Below are positions 37,364 to 45,624 of a DNA stretch of 64,000 bases, piece after piece. The notes below the pieces were generated by a model, which saw only the letters and a list, made by a program, of their open reading frames with translations, searched no databases and was not told where the DNA came from. Where the stretch lies: contig JBOICK010000018.1 in assembly GCA_050739895.1 (NCBI GenBank), positions 26,161-90,160 of the forward strand, read 5' to 3'. The translations under genes were made by a program, and so were the position numbers. Each line of letters opens with the position of its first letter. Position 1 is the stretch's first letter. The DNA is from Stenotrophobium sp050739895. Its GTDB lineage: Bacteria > Pseudomonadota > Gammaproteobacteria > Nevskiales > Nevskiaceae.

Positions 37364-37831
37364 CTATTGGCGTTGTTTCCAGCCGCCTTCCGCGTTCTGC
37401 TCGAAGGTATTGAGTTCGTAGCCGCGATCCTTGTAGAACTTGTAGCGCTCGCGCGACTTGGCGCGGCGCGCGGCATCGCCCTCGACGATTTCCAGCACGC
37501 GGTCAAAACGGCTGAAGAAAGCGGGCGCATCCAGGCCAAGATTGATCAGTACTGCGTGATGGCTTTCCGGCGGCTCTATGCTGCCGAGCAGGACCATCGG
37601 CTGCGGATCTTCGATCTTCTGGCCGATATGCTGTTCATGTGCGATGAAACTACCCTGTCGGAAACTCCACAGCGCGCCGTTGAGTTCCTCGGCCTGAGCC
37701 GCGTCGGGCACGTTGACGTAAACCTTGCGACCGGCGCCGGTGGCCTTGTCGCAGAGCTTGCAGGCCGTCATGACCGCACTGTCAGCGGGCAGCGTGCTCT
37801 CCGGAAGTATGTAGAAATCGATGCGGGTCAT
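37364..37831 (-). CDS. holC: DNA polymerase III chi subunit
   Basis: The 155-residue protein begins MTRIDFYILPESTLPADSAVMTACKLCDKATGAGRKVYVNV and contains WSFRQGSFIAHEQHIGQ and PMVLLGSIEPPESHHAVLINLGLDAPAFFSRFDRVLEIV, all typical of HolC, which links the clamp loader to SSB. An alternative in-frame ATG two codons upstream (37837) is possible. The gene lies between pepA and valS in the usual order. Confidence 0.92.
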   Translation of the reverse strand: MTRIDFYILPESTLPADSAVMTACKLCDKATGAGRKVYVNVPDAAQAEELNGALWSFRQGSFIAHEQHIGQKIEDPQPMVLLGSIEPPESHHAVLINLGLDAPAFFSRFDRVLEIVEGDAARRAKSRERYKFYKDRGYELNTFEQNAEGGWKQRQ

Positions 37832-37870
37832 TTGCATGAATTGCAGGCCGCGTCTGTCACGGCCCGCAAA

Positions 37871-39385
37871 TCAGTCGCTGCTATTCTTGGCAGCGTAATT
37901 GATCAGGTATTGCGTCAGCAGGGGCACCGGCCGGCCAGTGGCGAGCTTGCCTTTCCACGCAGTGCCGGCGATATCCAGATGTGCCCATTTCATCTTCCTG
38001 GTGAAGCGGTGCAGGAAAGTTGCGCCGATGATTGCTCCGGCCTCGCGGCCGCCGATGGTTGCGATATTGGCGATATCAGCGCAGTCGCTCTTGAGCTGGT
38101 CGTCGTACTCCGGCCACAGCGGCAGCTCCCAGGCGCGGTCTCCGACCTGTTCGCCGGCGCTGAGCAGCGAACGGGCGAGGCTGGACTGGTTGGAAAACAG
38201 GCCGCTGGCGTGGCTGCCCAGCGCGACCACGCAGGCGCCGGTCAGTGTCGCCATGTCGATGCACTGCGCCGGTTCGTAGAATTTCTCGGCGTAGCTCAGC
38301 GCATCAGCCAGGATCAGACGGCCTTCGGCATCCGTATTCAGCACTTCTATGGTGATGCCGGCCATGCTGGTGACGATGTCGCCGGGTTTGCTGGCCTCGC
38401 CGTTGATGAGGTTTTCGGAGGACGGCACGATTCCGATGACGTTGATCGGTAACTTGAGTTCGGCGATCGCCGCCAGTGTGCCGAACACGCTGCCGCCGCC
38501 GCACATGTCGAACTTCATTTCATCCATCTGCGCGGCCGGTTTGATCGAGATGCCACCGGCGTCGAAGGTCAGGCCTTTGCCGACCAGTGCCACCGGCTTT
38601 TCGCCCTTGGGGCCGTGCAGGTATTCCATGATGATCAGCTTGGCCGGCTGGCTGCTGCCCTTCGATACCGACAGCAGCGAGCCCATGCCGAGCTTTTGCA
38701 TGTCGGCCTCCTCCAGCACCTTGGTCTTGATCGGGTACTGTTGCGCCAGCTTGTGCGCCTGTTCGGCCAGATAAGACGGTGTGCAGAGATTGCCCGGCAG
38801 GTTGCCCAGATTGCGCGTCAGGGTCATGCCCTTGCTGATCGCCAATCCTTCGGCGAGGCCGTGTTCACCCGCGGGCAGGTCGGAGCGGCGTGGTACATCA
38901 AAGGTGTAGCGTTCCAGCTTGTAGCTGGGCAATTCAGCCTTGGCGCTGGCGCCACGGCAGTCGTCGAATCGATAGCACTGATCTTCGGTGGTGATCGCCG
39001 CCTGCTGCACGTTCCAGTGAAAATCACGACCCTTGAGCGACAGATGCGACAGATAAGACACAGCGTCTATGGCACCGGTCTGGCGCAGTGCACGAGTGGC
39101 GGCGGCGTGCGCCTTGCGATAGGCGCGCTCGTCAAAATTACGCTCCTTGCCCAGACCAACCAGCAGTACGCGATCCGCGAACGTGCCATCGACATTGTGC
39201 AAGAACAGCGTGCTGCCGAGCTTGCCATCCATGTCGCCGCGGCGTGTGACGCCGCCAATGGCGCCGTCGCTGGCTTCGTCGATCAGCGCGGCGGCTGGCG
39301 TCAGCGAACGGCGATCGAATACGCCGACGACGATGCAGGCCACGCGCTGCTTTTCAGGACTGCTGCTTTTAACGAAATATTCCAT
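37871..39385 (-). CDS. pepA: Leucyl aminopeptidase (M17 family)
   Basis: The 504-residue M17 aminopeptidase has the two-metal active site motifs VGKGLTFDAGGISIKPA, MKFDMCGGGSVFGT and NTDAEGRLILADAL, with TGACVVALGSHASGLF near the end. In enterobacteria it also binds DNA (XerA in cer resolution, carAB control), which cannot be inferred here. The lptF and lptG genes that often stand divergently from pepA are absent: the upstream 355 bases hold no gene. Confidence 0.96.
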   Translation of the reverse strand: MEYFVKSSSPEKQRVACIVVGVFDRRSLTPAAALIDEASDGAIGGVTRRGDMDGKLGSTLFLHNVDGTFADRVLLVGLGKERNFDERAYRKAHAAATRALRQTGAIDAVSYLSHLSLKGRDFHWNVQQAAITTEDQCYRFDDCRGASAKAELPSYKLERYTFDVPRRSDLPAGEHGLAEGLAISKGMTLTRNLGNLPGNLCTPSYLAEQAHKLAQQYPIKTKVLEEADMQKLGMGSLLSVSKGSSQPAKLIIMEYLHGPKGEKPVALVGKGLTFDAGGISIKPAAQMDEMKFDMCGGGSVFGTLAAIAELKLPINVIGIVPSSENLINGEASKPGDIVTSMAGITIEVLNTDAEGRLILADALSYAEKFYEPAQCIDMATLTGACVVALGSHASGLFSNQSSLARSLLSAGEQVGDRAWELPLWPEYDDQLKSDCADIANIATIGGREAGAIIGATFLHRFTRKMKWAHLDIAGTAWKGKLATGRPVPLLTQYLINYAAKNSSD

Positions 39386-39645
39386 CTCGGGACCTGTCTT
39401 CGGTATGTGTCAGGAATTGTGGTGACTTGGAACAAAAGTGCCGAAAGTGGATGCCAAGTGCATCACCGACACAAGGTGAAAATTGATTATACAGGGCAGG
39501 GTGACTGGGATTACATTGTAATCACGATTCGAAAAATTACAAAGAGCAGTCAGTCGCGAGCCGGTTCAACGGCAATTTGCTTGAAAGTCCCTGAGGATTT
39601 TCCATGCAACCACGGGATTTCGGCGATTTGTGGTCTTAAAGCGAT
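39386..39645. other. Gene-free stretch upstream of pepA, with one exact dyad
   Basis: Except for the 15-base dyad at 39509-39523 I see no coding potential, RNA gene or terminator here. The stretch should contain the pepA promoter. AT-core element D begins at 39646. Confidence 0.5.
39509..39523. promoter_or_regulatory. Perfect 15-base palindrome GATTACATTGTAATC, possible operator
   Basis: GATTACA and TGTAATC are exact complements around a central T. It is 124 bases upstream of the pepA start. No second copy was noticed in the window, so the binding protein is unknown and the call is tentative. Confidence 0.35.
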
Positions 39646-39747
39646 CCGCTATGAGCGGTTGAGCCGGAAGACTGTTTAAATAGATTAATTATTGTTATAT
39701 ATAGATAATATATAATAACAAATCTGGCGCCAAATCACGCCTAGCGG
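39646..39747. repeat. AT-core palindromic element, copy D
   Basis: Arms are CCGCT (39646-39650) and AGCGG (39743-39747). Both spacers are 22 bases instead of 23, so the symmetry is kept. The 48-base core (39673-39720) begins TGTTTAAA and ends TAATAACA with 43 A/T. The right arm overlaps the stop codon of the FimX-like gene (39741-39743). The left arm can also fold locally (CCGCT-ATG-AGCGG). Confidence 0.75.
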
Positions 39748-41846
39748 GCGGACAGATCCCTTGCTCCAGGCTCGGTGTGAGGCATCACCGCCGAAGGCTC
39801 CTGCAGTTGATAGCCCTGGATGTAGTTCACACCCATCTGCCACAGGCGCGCCATGACGTTGGCGTCTTCCACATGGCAGACGATGGTTTTGACCTTGTGC
39901 TGCTGCGCGATTTCCATCAGCGAGCTCATTTTCTTGAACATATCCTTGTCGTTGAACTGCTGGGTAAACGACGGATTGAATTTGAGGTAACTGGAGGGGA
40001 TGTGATCCAACAGTTGCCCCGAGTTGGCGCCGGTGCCGAATTGGTCGATGCTGATGGCGGCGCCGAGTTCGCGCAGTCCGGTGGTCAGGGTCTTGGCCTT
40101 GCGGATATGGTTTTGCAGGCGCAACTCCTGAAATTCGAACACCAGTTCGCCGGGTTTCAGCGGACGCGCTTTGAGCGCATCCGACAGCCATGCCAGGAAG
40201 CCTTCGGCGTCCTTGAGTGTGCCTTCGGACAGCTTGATGAACAGTGAAGACGGCTCGTCGCTGGATGTGGTTTTTGCCAGCAGCGCCAGCACGCTGGCGG
40301 TGACCCAGCGGTCGAGCGCTGGCATCAGTCCGAATTTTTCGGCAGCCGGGCGGAATTCGGCAGCCTGCATTTCATGGCCATTCTCTTCCACCAGCCGCAA
40401 CAGCACATCATGGTGCTGACGGGTTTCGCCTTCGAGGCTGGCGATCGATTGCAGTGCCAGCCGCAGCCGGTTCGCATCGTGAGCTTTCTTGACCACCGCA
40501 GCGCGGCGCGCTTCCTCGCGTTCGACCGCCGAAGACTTGGCGGTGGGGCCGAGTACTTGAGTGCGGCGCCCGCCCTGCGCAGACAGCATACGTGCGGTAC
40601 GCACCAGTTCCGACAGCAGGGCTTCGGACTGCTCGTCGCCGGCCAGCGGATACAGCGAGATGCTGATTGATATCTGCGCTTCGTGCCCGCGTGTGGCGAA
40701 GATCTGCTTGGCGCATTCGCGGCACAGCAATTCACCCAGCGGTTCAAAATCTCCGGCGTTCGGGCGGCTGATGATGGCAGCCAGCTCGTTGGTGGAGAAG
40801 CGGAACAAGTGATCCTTCGACGACAGGCGTGCACGGATCCATTCCATCATGCGGGCGATGGCCTCTTCGGCATCGTGGAAACCCAGGCGCTGTTCGACGC
40901 TGGAATAGTCGTCGACCGAAATGCACATCGCAGCGTGAATCAGATTATGCGGCGGCTGCGCGTTTTTCAGTGTTGCCGTCAGCGCATCGAGGAACAGCAT
41001 GCGGCCGGAGGTGGAACTGCCGCCGCCAGTGTGGGCGACCGTGGCACGCACCAGCATACCGATCTGGATTTCGCCATTGACGCTGCTGCGGCTGAACTCG
41101 ACGCTGGCGTTGCTGGGCATGCCGTCGCGTTGCACGAAGCCGCATTCCAGCGGCTTGTCGTCGGTTTTGCCCTTGTGCAACAGTTTCAGGTATTCCTTGA
41201 CCCGTCCCTGGAAATCCGGGCTGATGATGTCCATCAACGGCATGCCGACAAGATCGTCAGGATTGTCGTAACCGAGCAGGTTGGCGAACGCCGGGTTGAC
41301 ATCGCAGAGGATGCCTTCCTGCGCGTGTGCCAGCGCATCGGTGCTGCCGGTCAGCAGTTGCTTCTGACGGGCTTCGTAGTCGTTGAGCCGGATGTGCGCA
41401 GTCTCGAGCGAACGCACGTTGTGCTGGCTGGCCAGTTCGCGCAGACACACCATCTGCAAGTGCCGCAGGTGGCGTGCATCCTCGCAGGAGACCTGGTCGC
41501 GCGCGCCGGCGGCCAGCGCATCGAGCGTACCTTCCGCGGTGTAGCGCCGCGCCAGCGACAGGATCGGTAGTTGCGGACTCAGTCGCATGCCCATGCCCAC
41601 CACTTCCTTGAGTGGTGCGGCTGTCATGCCATCACTGCACATCAGCAATTGCGGTGTGCTGTGGTTCAGGACTTCTTCCAGCGCATCAAGGCTGGATACC
41701 CAGTGCGCGCGTACCGGATAACCGGTGTTGCGCAGGTGGCTTTCGATGCGCTTGCCGATATTCTCGGATTCGCTGACCACCACCAGCACGCTATTGGCGG
41801 CACTCGCCGCCGTCAGCCCCGCATCCTTGCCGGGCAGCCCGTTCAC
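39741..41846 (-). CDS. FimX-like protein with REC-like, PAS, degenerate GGDEF and degenerate EAL domains
   Basis: This 701-residue protein has a response-regulator-like N-terminus (SVLVVVSESENIGKRIESHL, about 15-135), a PAS domain (ILCDVNPAFANLLGYDNPDDLVGMPLMDIISP), a GGDEF-like domain in which the signature is FSTNELAAII, and an EAL-like domain in which the first motif is DVLLRL. Both catalytic signatures are therefore lost. FimX of Pseudomonas and Xanthomonas has this layout, binds c-di-GMP through its EAL domain and drives type IV pilus assembly. The protein is probably a c-di-GMP receptor. Its start overlaps the epmB stop (ATGA). AT-core element D follows its stop. Confidence 0.82.
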   Translation of the reverse strand: MNGLPGKDAGLTAASAANSVLVVVSESENIGKRIESHLRNTGYPVRAHWVSSLDALEEVLNHSTPQLLMCSDGMTAAPLKEVVGMGMRLSPQLPILSLARRYTAEGTLDALAAGARDQVSCEDARHLRHLQMVCLRELASQHNVRSLETAHIRLNDYEARQKQLLTGSTDALAHAQEGILCDVNPAFANLLGYDNPDDLVGMPLMDIISPDFQGRVKEYLKLLHKGKTDDKPLECGFVQRDGMPSNASVEFSRSSVNGEIQIGMLVRATVAHTGGGSSTSGRMLFLDALTATLKNAQPPHNLIHAAMCISVDDYSSVEQRLGFHDAEEAIARMMEWIRARLSSKDHLFRFSTNELAAIISRPNAGDFEPLGELLCRECAKQIFATRGHEAQISISISLYPLAGDEQSEALLSELVRTARMLSAQGGRRTQVLGPTAKSSAVEREEARRAAVVKKAHDANRLRLALQSIASLEGETRQHHDVLLRLVEENGHEMQAAEFRPAAEKFGLMPALDRWVTASVLALLAKTTSSDEPSSLFIKLSEGTLKDAEGFLAWLSDALKARPLKPGELVFEFQELRLQNHIRKAKTLTTGLRELGAAISIDQFGTGANSGQLLDHIPSSYLKFNPSFTQQFNDKDMFKKMSSLMEIAQQHKVKTIVCHVEDANVMARLWQMGVNYIQGYQLQEPSAVMPHTEPGARDLSAR

Positions 41847-42859
41847 CAGGGCACCTGCGTTTTGGCGGCCGCGCCCGGCACTTCGCGCACCAGGCGTGGA
41901 ACCAGGTATCCGGGCAATTGCGAACTGAGTTCACGCATTAACATGCTGGCTGTCTCCTCCCGCACTTCAAAATGTGCCGCGCCCTGGACGCGATCCAACA
42001 GGTGCAGATAGTAGGGCAATATGCCGCATTCAAACAGTCTTTGCGACAAATTGATCAGCGCCGCCGGATTATCGTTGACCGCGCGCAGTAAAACCGCCTG
42101 GTTGAGCAGGGGGATTCCCACTGCACGCAGGCGGCCCAGCGCTGTACCAACGGTGCTATCCAGTTCGTTGGCGTGATTGACATGCAGGACGATGATTTTG
42201 TGCAGGCGGCCACGGCTCAGCCAATCCAGCAGGCGGTCATCCACGCGTTCCGGCAAGACTACCGGTTGGCGTGTATGGATGCGCAGGCGCCGCAGGTGCG
42301 GAATTTCATCCAGCGCTTGAGCGAACTCTGCGAGTTTTTCGTCGGACAGCGACAGCGGGTCGCCGCCGGATAGGATCGCTTCTTCGATGGAAGAATCGGC
42401 GGACAGCGCTGCCAACGCTTCGCGCCAATGATCGCGCGCGGCGAGGGCGTCGGTATAGGGGAAATGCCTGCGAAAACAATAACGGCAATGTACTGCGCAG
42501 GCGCCGGTGGCGACCACCAGCGCGCGGCCCTGGTATTTGTGAATCAGGCCACCGTTCTTCAGACGTTGCAGGTCGCCGACAGCATCCCGAGAAAATCCCG
42601 CAGTTTCAATACTTTCCTCCGGGCCCGGCCAGATTTGCAGGAACAGCGGATCGCGCGGATTGCCTTTTTCCATGCGCTCGGCAAAGCCTCGCGGCACGCG
42701 CATTGGAAAATCCCGCACCCGTGCCAGATCCAGACCGGGCAGGTCGGATGGCAGTTGCAGGAATTCCAGCAGTTCGGCGGGGCGGCTAAAGGCGGCATGC
42801 AGGGCATGCTGCCACTGCGGCGCAGCCTGCTGACGAGTGGTAACGGGTTTAGGTATCAT
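41843..42859 (-). CDS. epmB: EF-P beta-lysylation protein EpmB (lysine 2,3-aminomutase family)
   Basis: The 338-residue radical-SAM enzyme converts (S)-alpha-lysine to (R)-beta-lysine for EF-P. It contains the CxxxCxxC cluster motif GACAVHCRYCFRRHFPY, plus ILSGGDPLSLSDEKL, RIHTRQPVVLPERV and VLHVNHANELD. The start (MIPKPVTTRQQ, ATG at 42859) was chosen because the open frame upstream runs into the efp region. It is divergent from efp, with 64 bases between, and its stop is coupled to the FimX-like gene downstream. Confidence 0.94.
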   Translation of the reverse strand: MIPKPVTTRQQAAPQWQHALHAAFSRPAELLEFLQLPSDLPGLDLARVRDFPMRVPRGFAERMEKGNPRDPLFLQIWPGPEESIETAGFSRDAVGDLQRLKNGGLIHKYQGRALVVATGACAVHCRYCFRRHFPYTDALAARDHWREALAALSADSSIEEAILSGGDPLSLSDEKLAEFAQALDEIPHLRRLRIHTRQPVVLPERVDDRLLDWLSRGRLHKIIVLHVNHANELDSTVGTALGRLRAVGIPLLNQAVLLRAVNDNPAALINLSQRLFECGILPYYLHLLDRVQGAAHFEVREETASMLMRELSSQLPGYLVPRLVREVPGAAAKTQVPW

Positions 42860-42923
42860 GCGCGCCGCATTGTGCCATCGGGATTCCCCGGGCAACAGGG
42901 ACTTTTCATCTAAAGGCGAAACT

Positions 42924-43493
42924 ATGGCTTCTGTCAGCACCAACGAAATGAAGGCCGGCACCAAGCTGCTGATCGACGGCGAACCGTACGCCGTCATAGA
43001 CAACGAATACCGCAAGCCCGGCAAGGGCCAGGCCACCAACTGCATCCGCATCCGCAACCTCAAGAATGGCCGCGTGATCGACCGCACGCTCAAGTCGGGC
43101 GATACCCTGGAAGTGGCGGACATCGAAGAAGTCGAGATGCAGTATCCCTACAACGACGGCGAGTTCTGGCATTTCATGAACCCCGCAAGCTTCGAACAGA
43201 TCCAGACCAGCAAGACTGCCGCCGAAGAGGCTGCGCAGTGGCTCAAGGGCGAAGAAACCTGCCGCGTGCTGCTGTTCAACGGCATCGCGATCAGCGTCAC
43301 CGCGCCGAATACCGTTACTTTGCAGATCACCGAGACCGACCCCGGATTGCGTGGCGACACCTCGGGCGGCGGCGGCAAGCCGGCGACGCTGGAGACCGGC
43401 GCGGTGGTACGCGTGCCGTTGTTCGTGCAGCAGGGCGAAATGATCAAGTGCGATACCCGCACCGGCGAGTACCTGTCGCGCGTCGGCAAGTGA
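42924..43493 (+). CDS. efp: Translation elongation factor P
   Basis: The 189-residue protein has the EF-P three-domain fold. It starts MASVSTNEMKAGTKLLIDGEPYAVIDNEYRKPGKGQ, with the modified lysine Lys34 in PGKGQ. The end (TGAVVRVPLFVQQGEMIKCDTRTGEYLSRVGK) is standard. It binds the E site and relieves stalling at polyproline. The lysine at position 34, rather than arginine, fits the EpmA/EpmB system encoded on either side. epmA starts two bases after the stop. Confidence 0.97.
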   Translation: MASVSTNEMKAGTKLLIDGEPYAVIDNEYRKPGKGQATNCIRIRNLKNGRVIDRTLKSGDTLEVADIEEVEMQYPYNDGEFWHFMNPASFEQIQTSKTAAEEAAQWLKGEETCRVLLFNGIAISVTAPNTVTLQITETDPGLRGDTSGGGGKPATLETGAVVRVPLFVQQGEMIKCDTRTGEYLSRVGK

Positions 43494-43494
43494 T

Positions 43495-44433
43495 GTGACG
43501 CGGCAGACGCAAGCCTGGCTGCCGTCGGCCTCACTCGAAACCCTGAAAGCGCGGGCGGAACTTTACAGTTCCGTCCGCGCTTTTTTTTCGGTGCGCGGCG
43601 TGATGGAAGTGGATACGCCTGTTCTCTCGACGCACGCCACGGTTGATCGGCATATCGAGAGTTTTGAAGCTGCTGGTTACTGGCTGCAGACCTCGCCAGA
43701 ATTCGCGATGAAGCGTTTGCTGGCCGCCGGCAGCGGACCGATCTGGCAAATCAGCCATGTGTTCCGTCGCGAGGAATCAGGTCGGCATCACAATCCCGAA
43801 TTCACCCTGCTGGAATGGTATCGGCCCGGTTTCGACCACCACCGGCTGATGGACGAAGTCGAGGCATTGCTGCGCAGCGTGGGTGTCGCCGCTGGGTCGT
43901 TCGAGCGGCTGTCCTACCGCGAGGCTTTCCAGCGATATGCCGGAATCGATCCGTTCAGCGCGAGTCTCGAACAACTGTGCGCGCAAGTCTGCGTGGAAAA
44001 TGTGTCCGCACAACAAGCGCAGGATCGCGATTTCTGGCTGGACATTCTCATGTCCGATCGCGTCGGTCCTCGACTCGGGCAGGAAGCGCCGGTGTTTCTT
44101 TATGATTTTCCGGCATCGCAGGCGGCGCTGGCGCGCATCAATGGTGCAGTTGCGGAACGCTTCGAGCTGTTCTGGAAAGGCTTGGAACTGGCCAACGGTT
44201 TTCACGAGTTGACCGATGCCGCCGAGCAGCAGGCGCGCTTCGAGGCCGATCAGGCATGGCGCCGCGAGCGCGGACTCCGTGTGCCGCCGTATGACCGGCA
44301 TTTGATTGCCGCATTGCAATCCGGCTTGCCGCCATGCGCGGGCGTGGCGCTGGGGCTGGACCGGTTGCTGATGTTGCTGCTGCAATTACCGGATGTCGCC
44401 AGCACGCTGGTGTTTGATGTCACACGGACCTGA
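43495..44433 (+). CDS. epmA: EF-P lysine aminoacylase EpmA (PoxA/GenX family)
   Basis: The 312-residue protein is a truncated class II lysyl-tRNA synthetase paralogue without the anticodon-binding domain. Motif 2 FRREESGRHHNPEFTLLEWYRPG and motif 3 GVALGLDRLLMLLLQL are present. It attaches beta-lysine to Lys34 of EF-P. GTG start at 43495, one base after the efp TGA, so it is co-translated with efp. Completeness of efp, epmA and epmB in one block is unusual. Confidence 0.95.
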   Translation: MTRQTQAWLPSASLETLKARAELYSSVRAFFSVRGVMEVDTPVLSTHATVDRHIESFEAAGYWLQTSPEFAMKRLLAAGSGPIWQISHVFRREESGRHHNPEFTLLEWYRPGFDHHRLMDEVEALLRSVGVAAGSFERLSYREAFQRYAGIDPFSASLEQLCAQVCVENVSAQQAQDRDFWLDILMSDRVGPRLGQEAPVFLYDFPASQAALARINGAVAERFELFWKGLELANGFHELTDAAEQQARFEADQAWRRERGLRVPPYDRHLIAALQSGLPPCAGVALGLDRLLMLLLQLPDVASTLVFDVTRT

Positions 44434-44524
44434 TGTAGGGCGGGTTAGCGTCGTCAGGCGCGTTACCCGCCGCGATGCCGCGTGAACGGCGGGTAACGCC
44501 GGTGCACGGTTAACCCGCCCTACA
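44434..44524. repeat. Nested inverted repeat (TGTAGGGCGGGTTA type) between epmA and the TSUP gene
   Basis: The outer arms TGTAGGGCGGGTTA (44434-44447) and TAACCCGCCCTACA (44511-44524) are exact complements. Inside are CGTTACCCGCCG (44461-44472) and CGGCGGGTAACG (44487-44498). The whole 91 bases can fold into one long hairpin and is likely to terminate both convergent genes. The right arm supplies the stop codon of the TSUP gene. This kind of repeat is widespread in proteobacteria. Confidence 0.8.
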
Positions 44525-45278
44525 ACGCGTCCCAGGCCAGCCGTGCAATCAGCGCAGCAACGATGACGATGAACAGGACGCGCACGAAGCCGCTGCCCTT
44601 GCGGATCGCCAGTCGCGAACCGAGCACCGAACCGGCGACATTGCACGCCGCCATCGGCAGCGCGGTGCCGTAGAGGATGCTGCCGCTGGCGGCGAAGTAG
44701 GTGAGCGCGGCGAAGTTGGTGGTGACATTGACCATCTTGGCCGCGGCAGACGCGGACAGGAAACTGAAGCCGCACAGGCCGGCAAACGCGAAAATCAGGA
44801 AACTGCCGGTGCCGGGGCCAAAGAATCCGTCGTAAAAACCGAGCAGCGCGCCCAACGCCAGGCCGATCATCGACTGCCTTGTGCGACCAGCACGCGGTGC
44901 ATGCAGACTGCCGAGATCCTTCTTCCACAGCGTATAGACGAGTACCGCAATCAGCATCAGCAGGATCAGCGGGCGCAGCAGATCGGCATGCAGATGACTG
45001 ACAGTGCGCGCGCCGAGAAACGCGAATGCCAGCGCGGTAGCGCAGGCAGGCAGTACGCTGCGCCACTCCATCGGCACATGCCGCGCGTATTGCACGGCGG
45101 CGGCAGCGGTGCCCCAGATGCTGGAGAATTTGTTGGTGCCGAGCAGCACCGCGGGTGCGGTCTGCGGCATCAGGATGAACAGCGCCGGCACTTGCACCAG
45201 TCCGCCGCCGCCGACCATCGCATCGAGGAATCCGGCGAGGAAGGCAAACCCGCAGAGCGCGGCGAGCGTGAGCGTCAT
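44520..45278 (-). CDS. TSUP-family (TauE/SafE) membrane permease
   Basis: The 252-residue protein has eight predicted helices. It opens with the family motif GFLDAMVGGGGLVQVPALFILMP, repeated in the second half as LGFYDGFFGPGTGSFLIFAF. TSUP permeases carry sulfite, sulfoacetate or related small anions; the substrate is unknown here. The start at 45278 (MTLTLAALCGF) avoids a non-hydrophobic upstream extension. Its stop codon lies in the right arm of the nested inverted repeat. Confidence 0.88.
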   Translation of the reverse strand: MTLTLAALCGFAFLAGFLDAMVGGGGLVQVPALFILMPQTAPAVLLGTNKFSSIWGTAAAAVQYARHVPMEWRSVLPACATALAFAFLGARTVSHLHADLLRPLILLMLIAVLVYTLWKKDLGSLHAPRAGRTRQSMIGLALGALLGFYDGFFGPGTGSFLIFAFAGLCGFSFLSASAAAKMVNVTTNFAALTYFAASGSILYGTALPMAACNVAGSVLGSRLAIRKGSGFVRVLFIVIVAALIARLAWDAL

Positions 45279-45297
45279 GCAGTGATTTTGCGCGTTC

Positions 45298-45624
45298 TTA
45301 CTGCAGCAAGGCTCCGAGCGCCGGCGGCAGCGCGTAACGCTTGCCGGCAAACAGGGCGTTGAGCAGTCGCGTCAGCCACGGACGTGAACTGTTGAACGCG
45401 CGCGGAACGATGAACACGCCCCTGCGGCTCTGCTCGAGGTCGAAGCCTTCGAGAGTCGCGGTGACGACCTCCTTTTCGCCGTCGAGCAGCGCGTTGAGCG
45501 TCACATGCTTCTTGCGCGTATTGACGCGGCACAGCGTAACCTCGCCGTAGTCGCCGAGTCGCTCGTTGATAAATGCCCTGAGTGCGAGGCCGAGCGCAGC
45601 GTCCTTGACATCCTTGAGCATCAA
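45298..45624 (-). CDS. Unknown small protein in operon with phoH
   Basis: The 108-residue product starts MMLKDVKDAALGLALRAFINERLGDYGEVTLCRV and contains a beta-rich stretch (RKKHVTLNALLDGEKEVVTATLEGFDLEQ). Its ATG overlaps the phoH stop, so it is translationally coupled. The amphipathic first helix followed by strands suggests a small membrane-peripheral domain. The family is not recognised. The alternative second ATG is one codon in. Confidence 0.62.
   Translation of the reverse strand: MMLKDVKDAALGLALRAFINERLGDYGEVTLCRVNTRKKHVTLNALLDGEKEVVTATLEGFDLEQSRRGVFIVPRAFNSSRPWLTRLLNALFAGKRYALPPALGALLQ

Noticed and set aside
42837..42923. N-terminal extension of EF-P from 42837
   Set aside because: EF-P proteins begin at the equivalent of MASVSTNEMKAG, and Lys34 numbering fits exactly from 42924.
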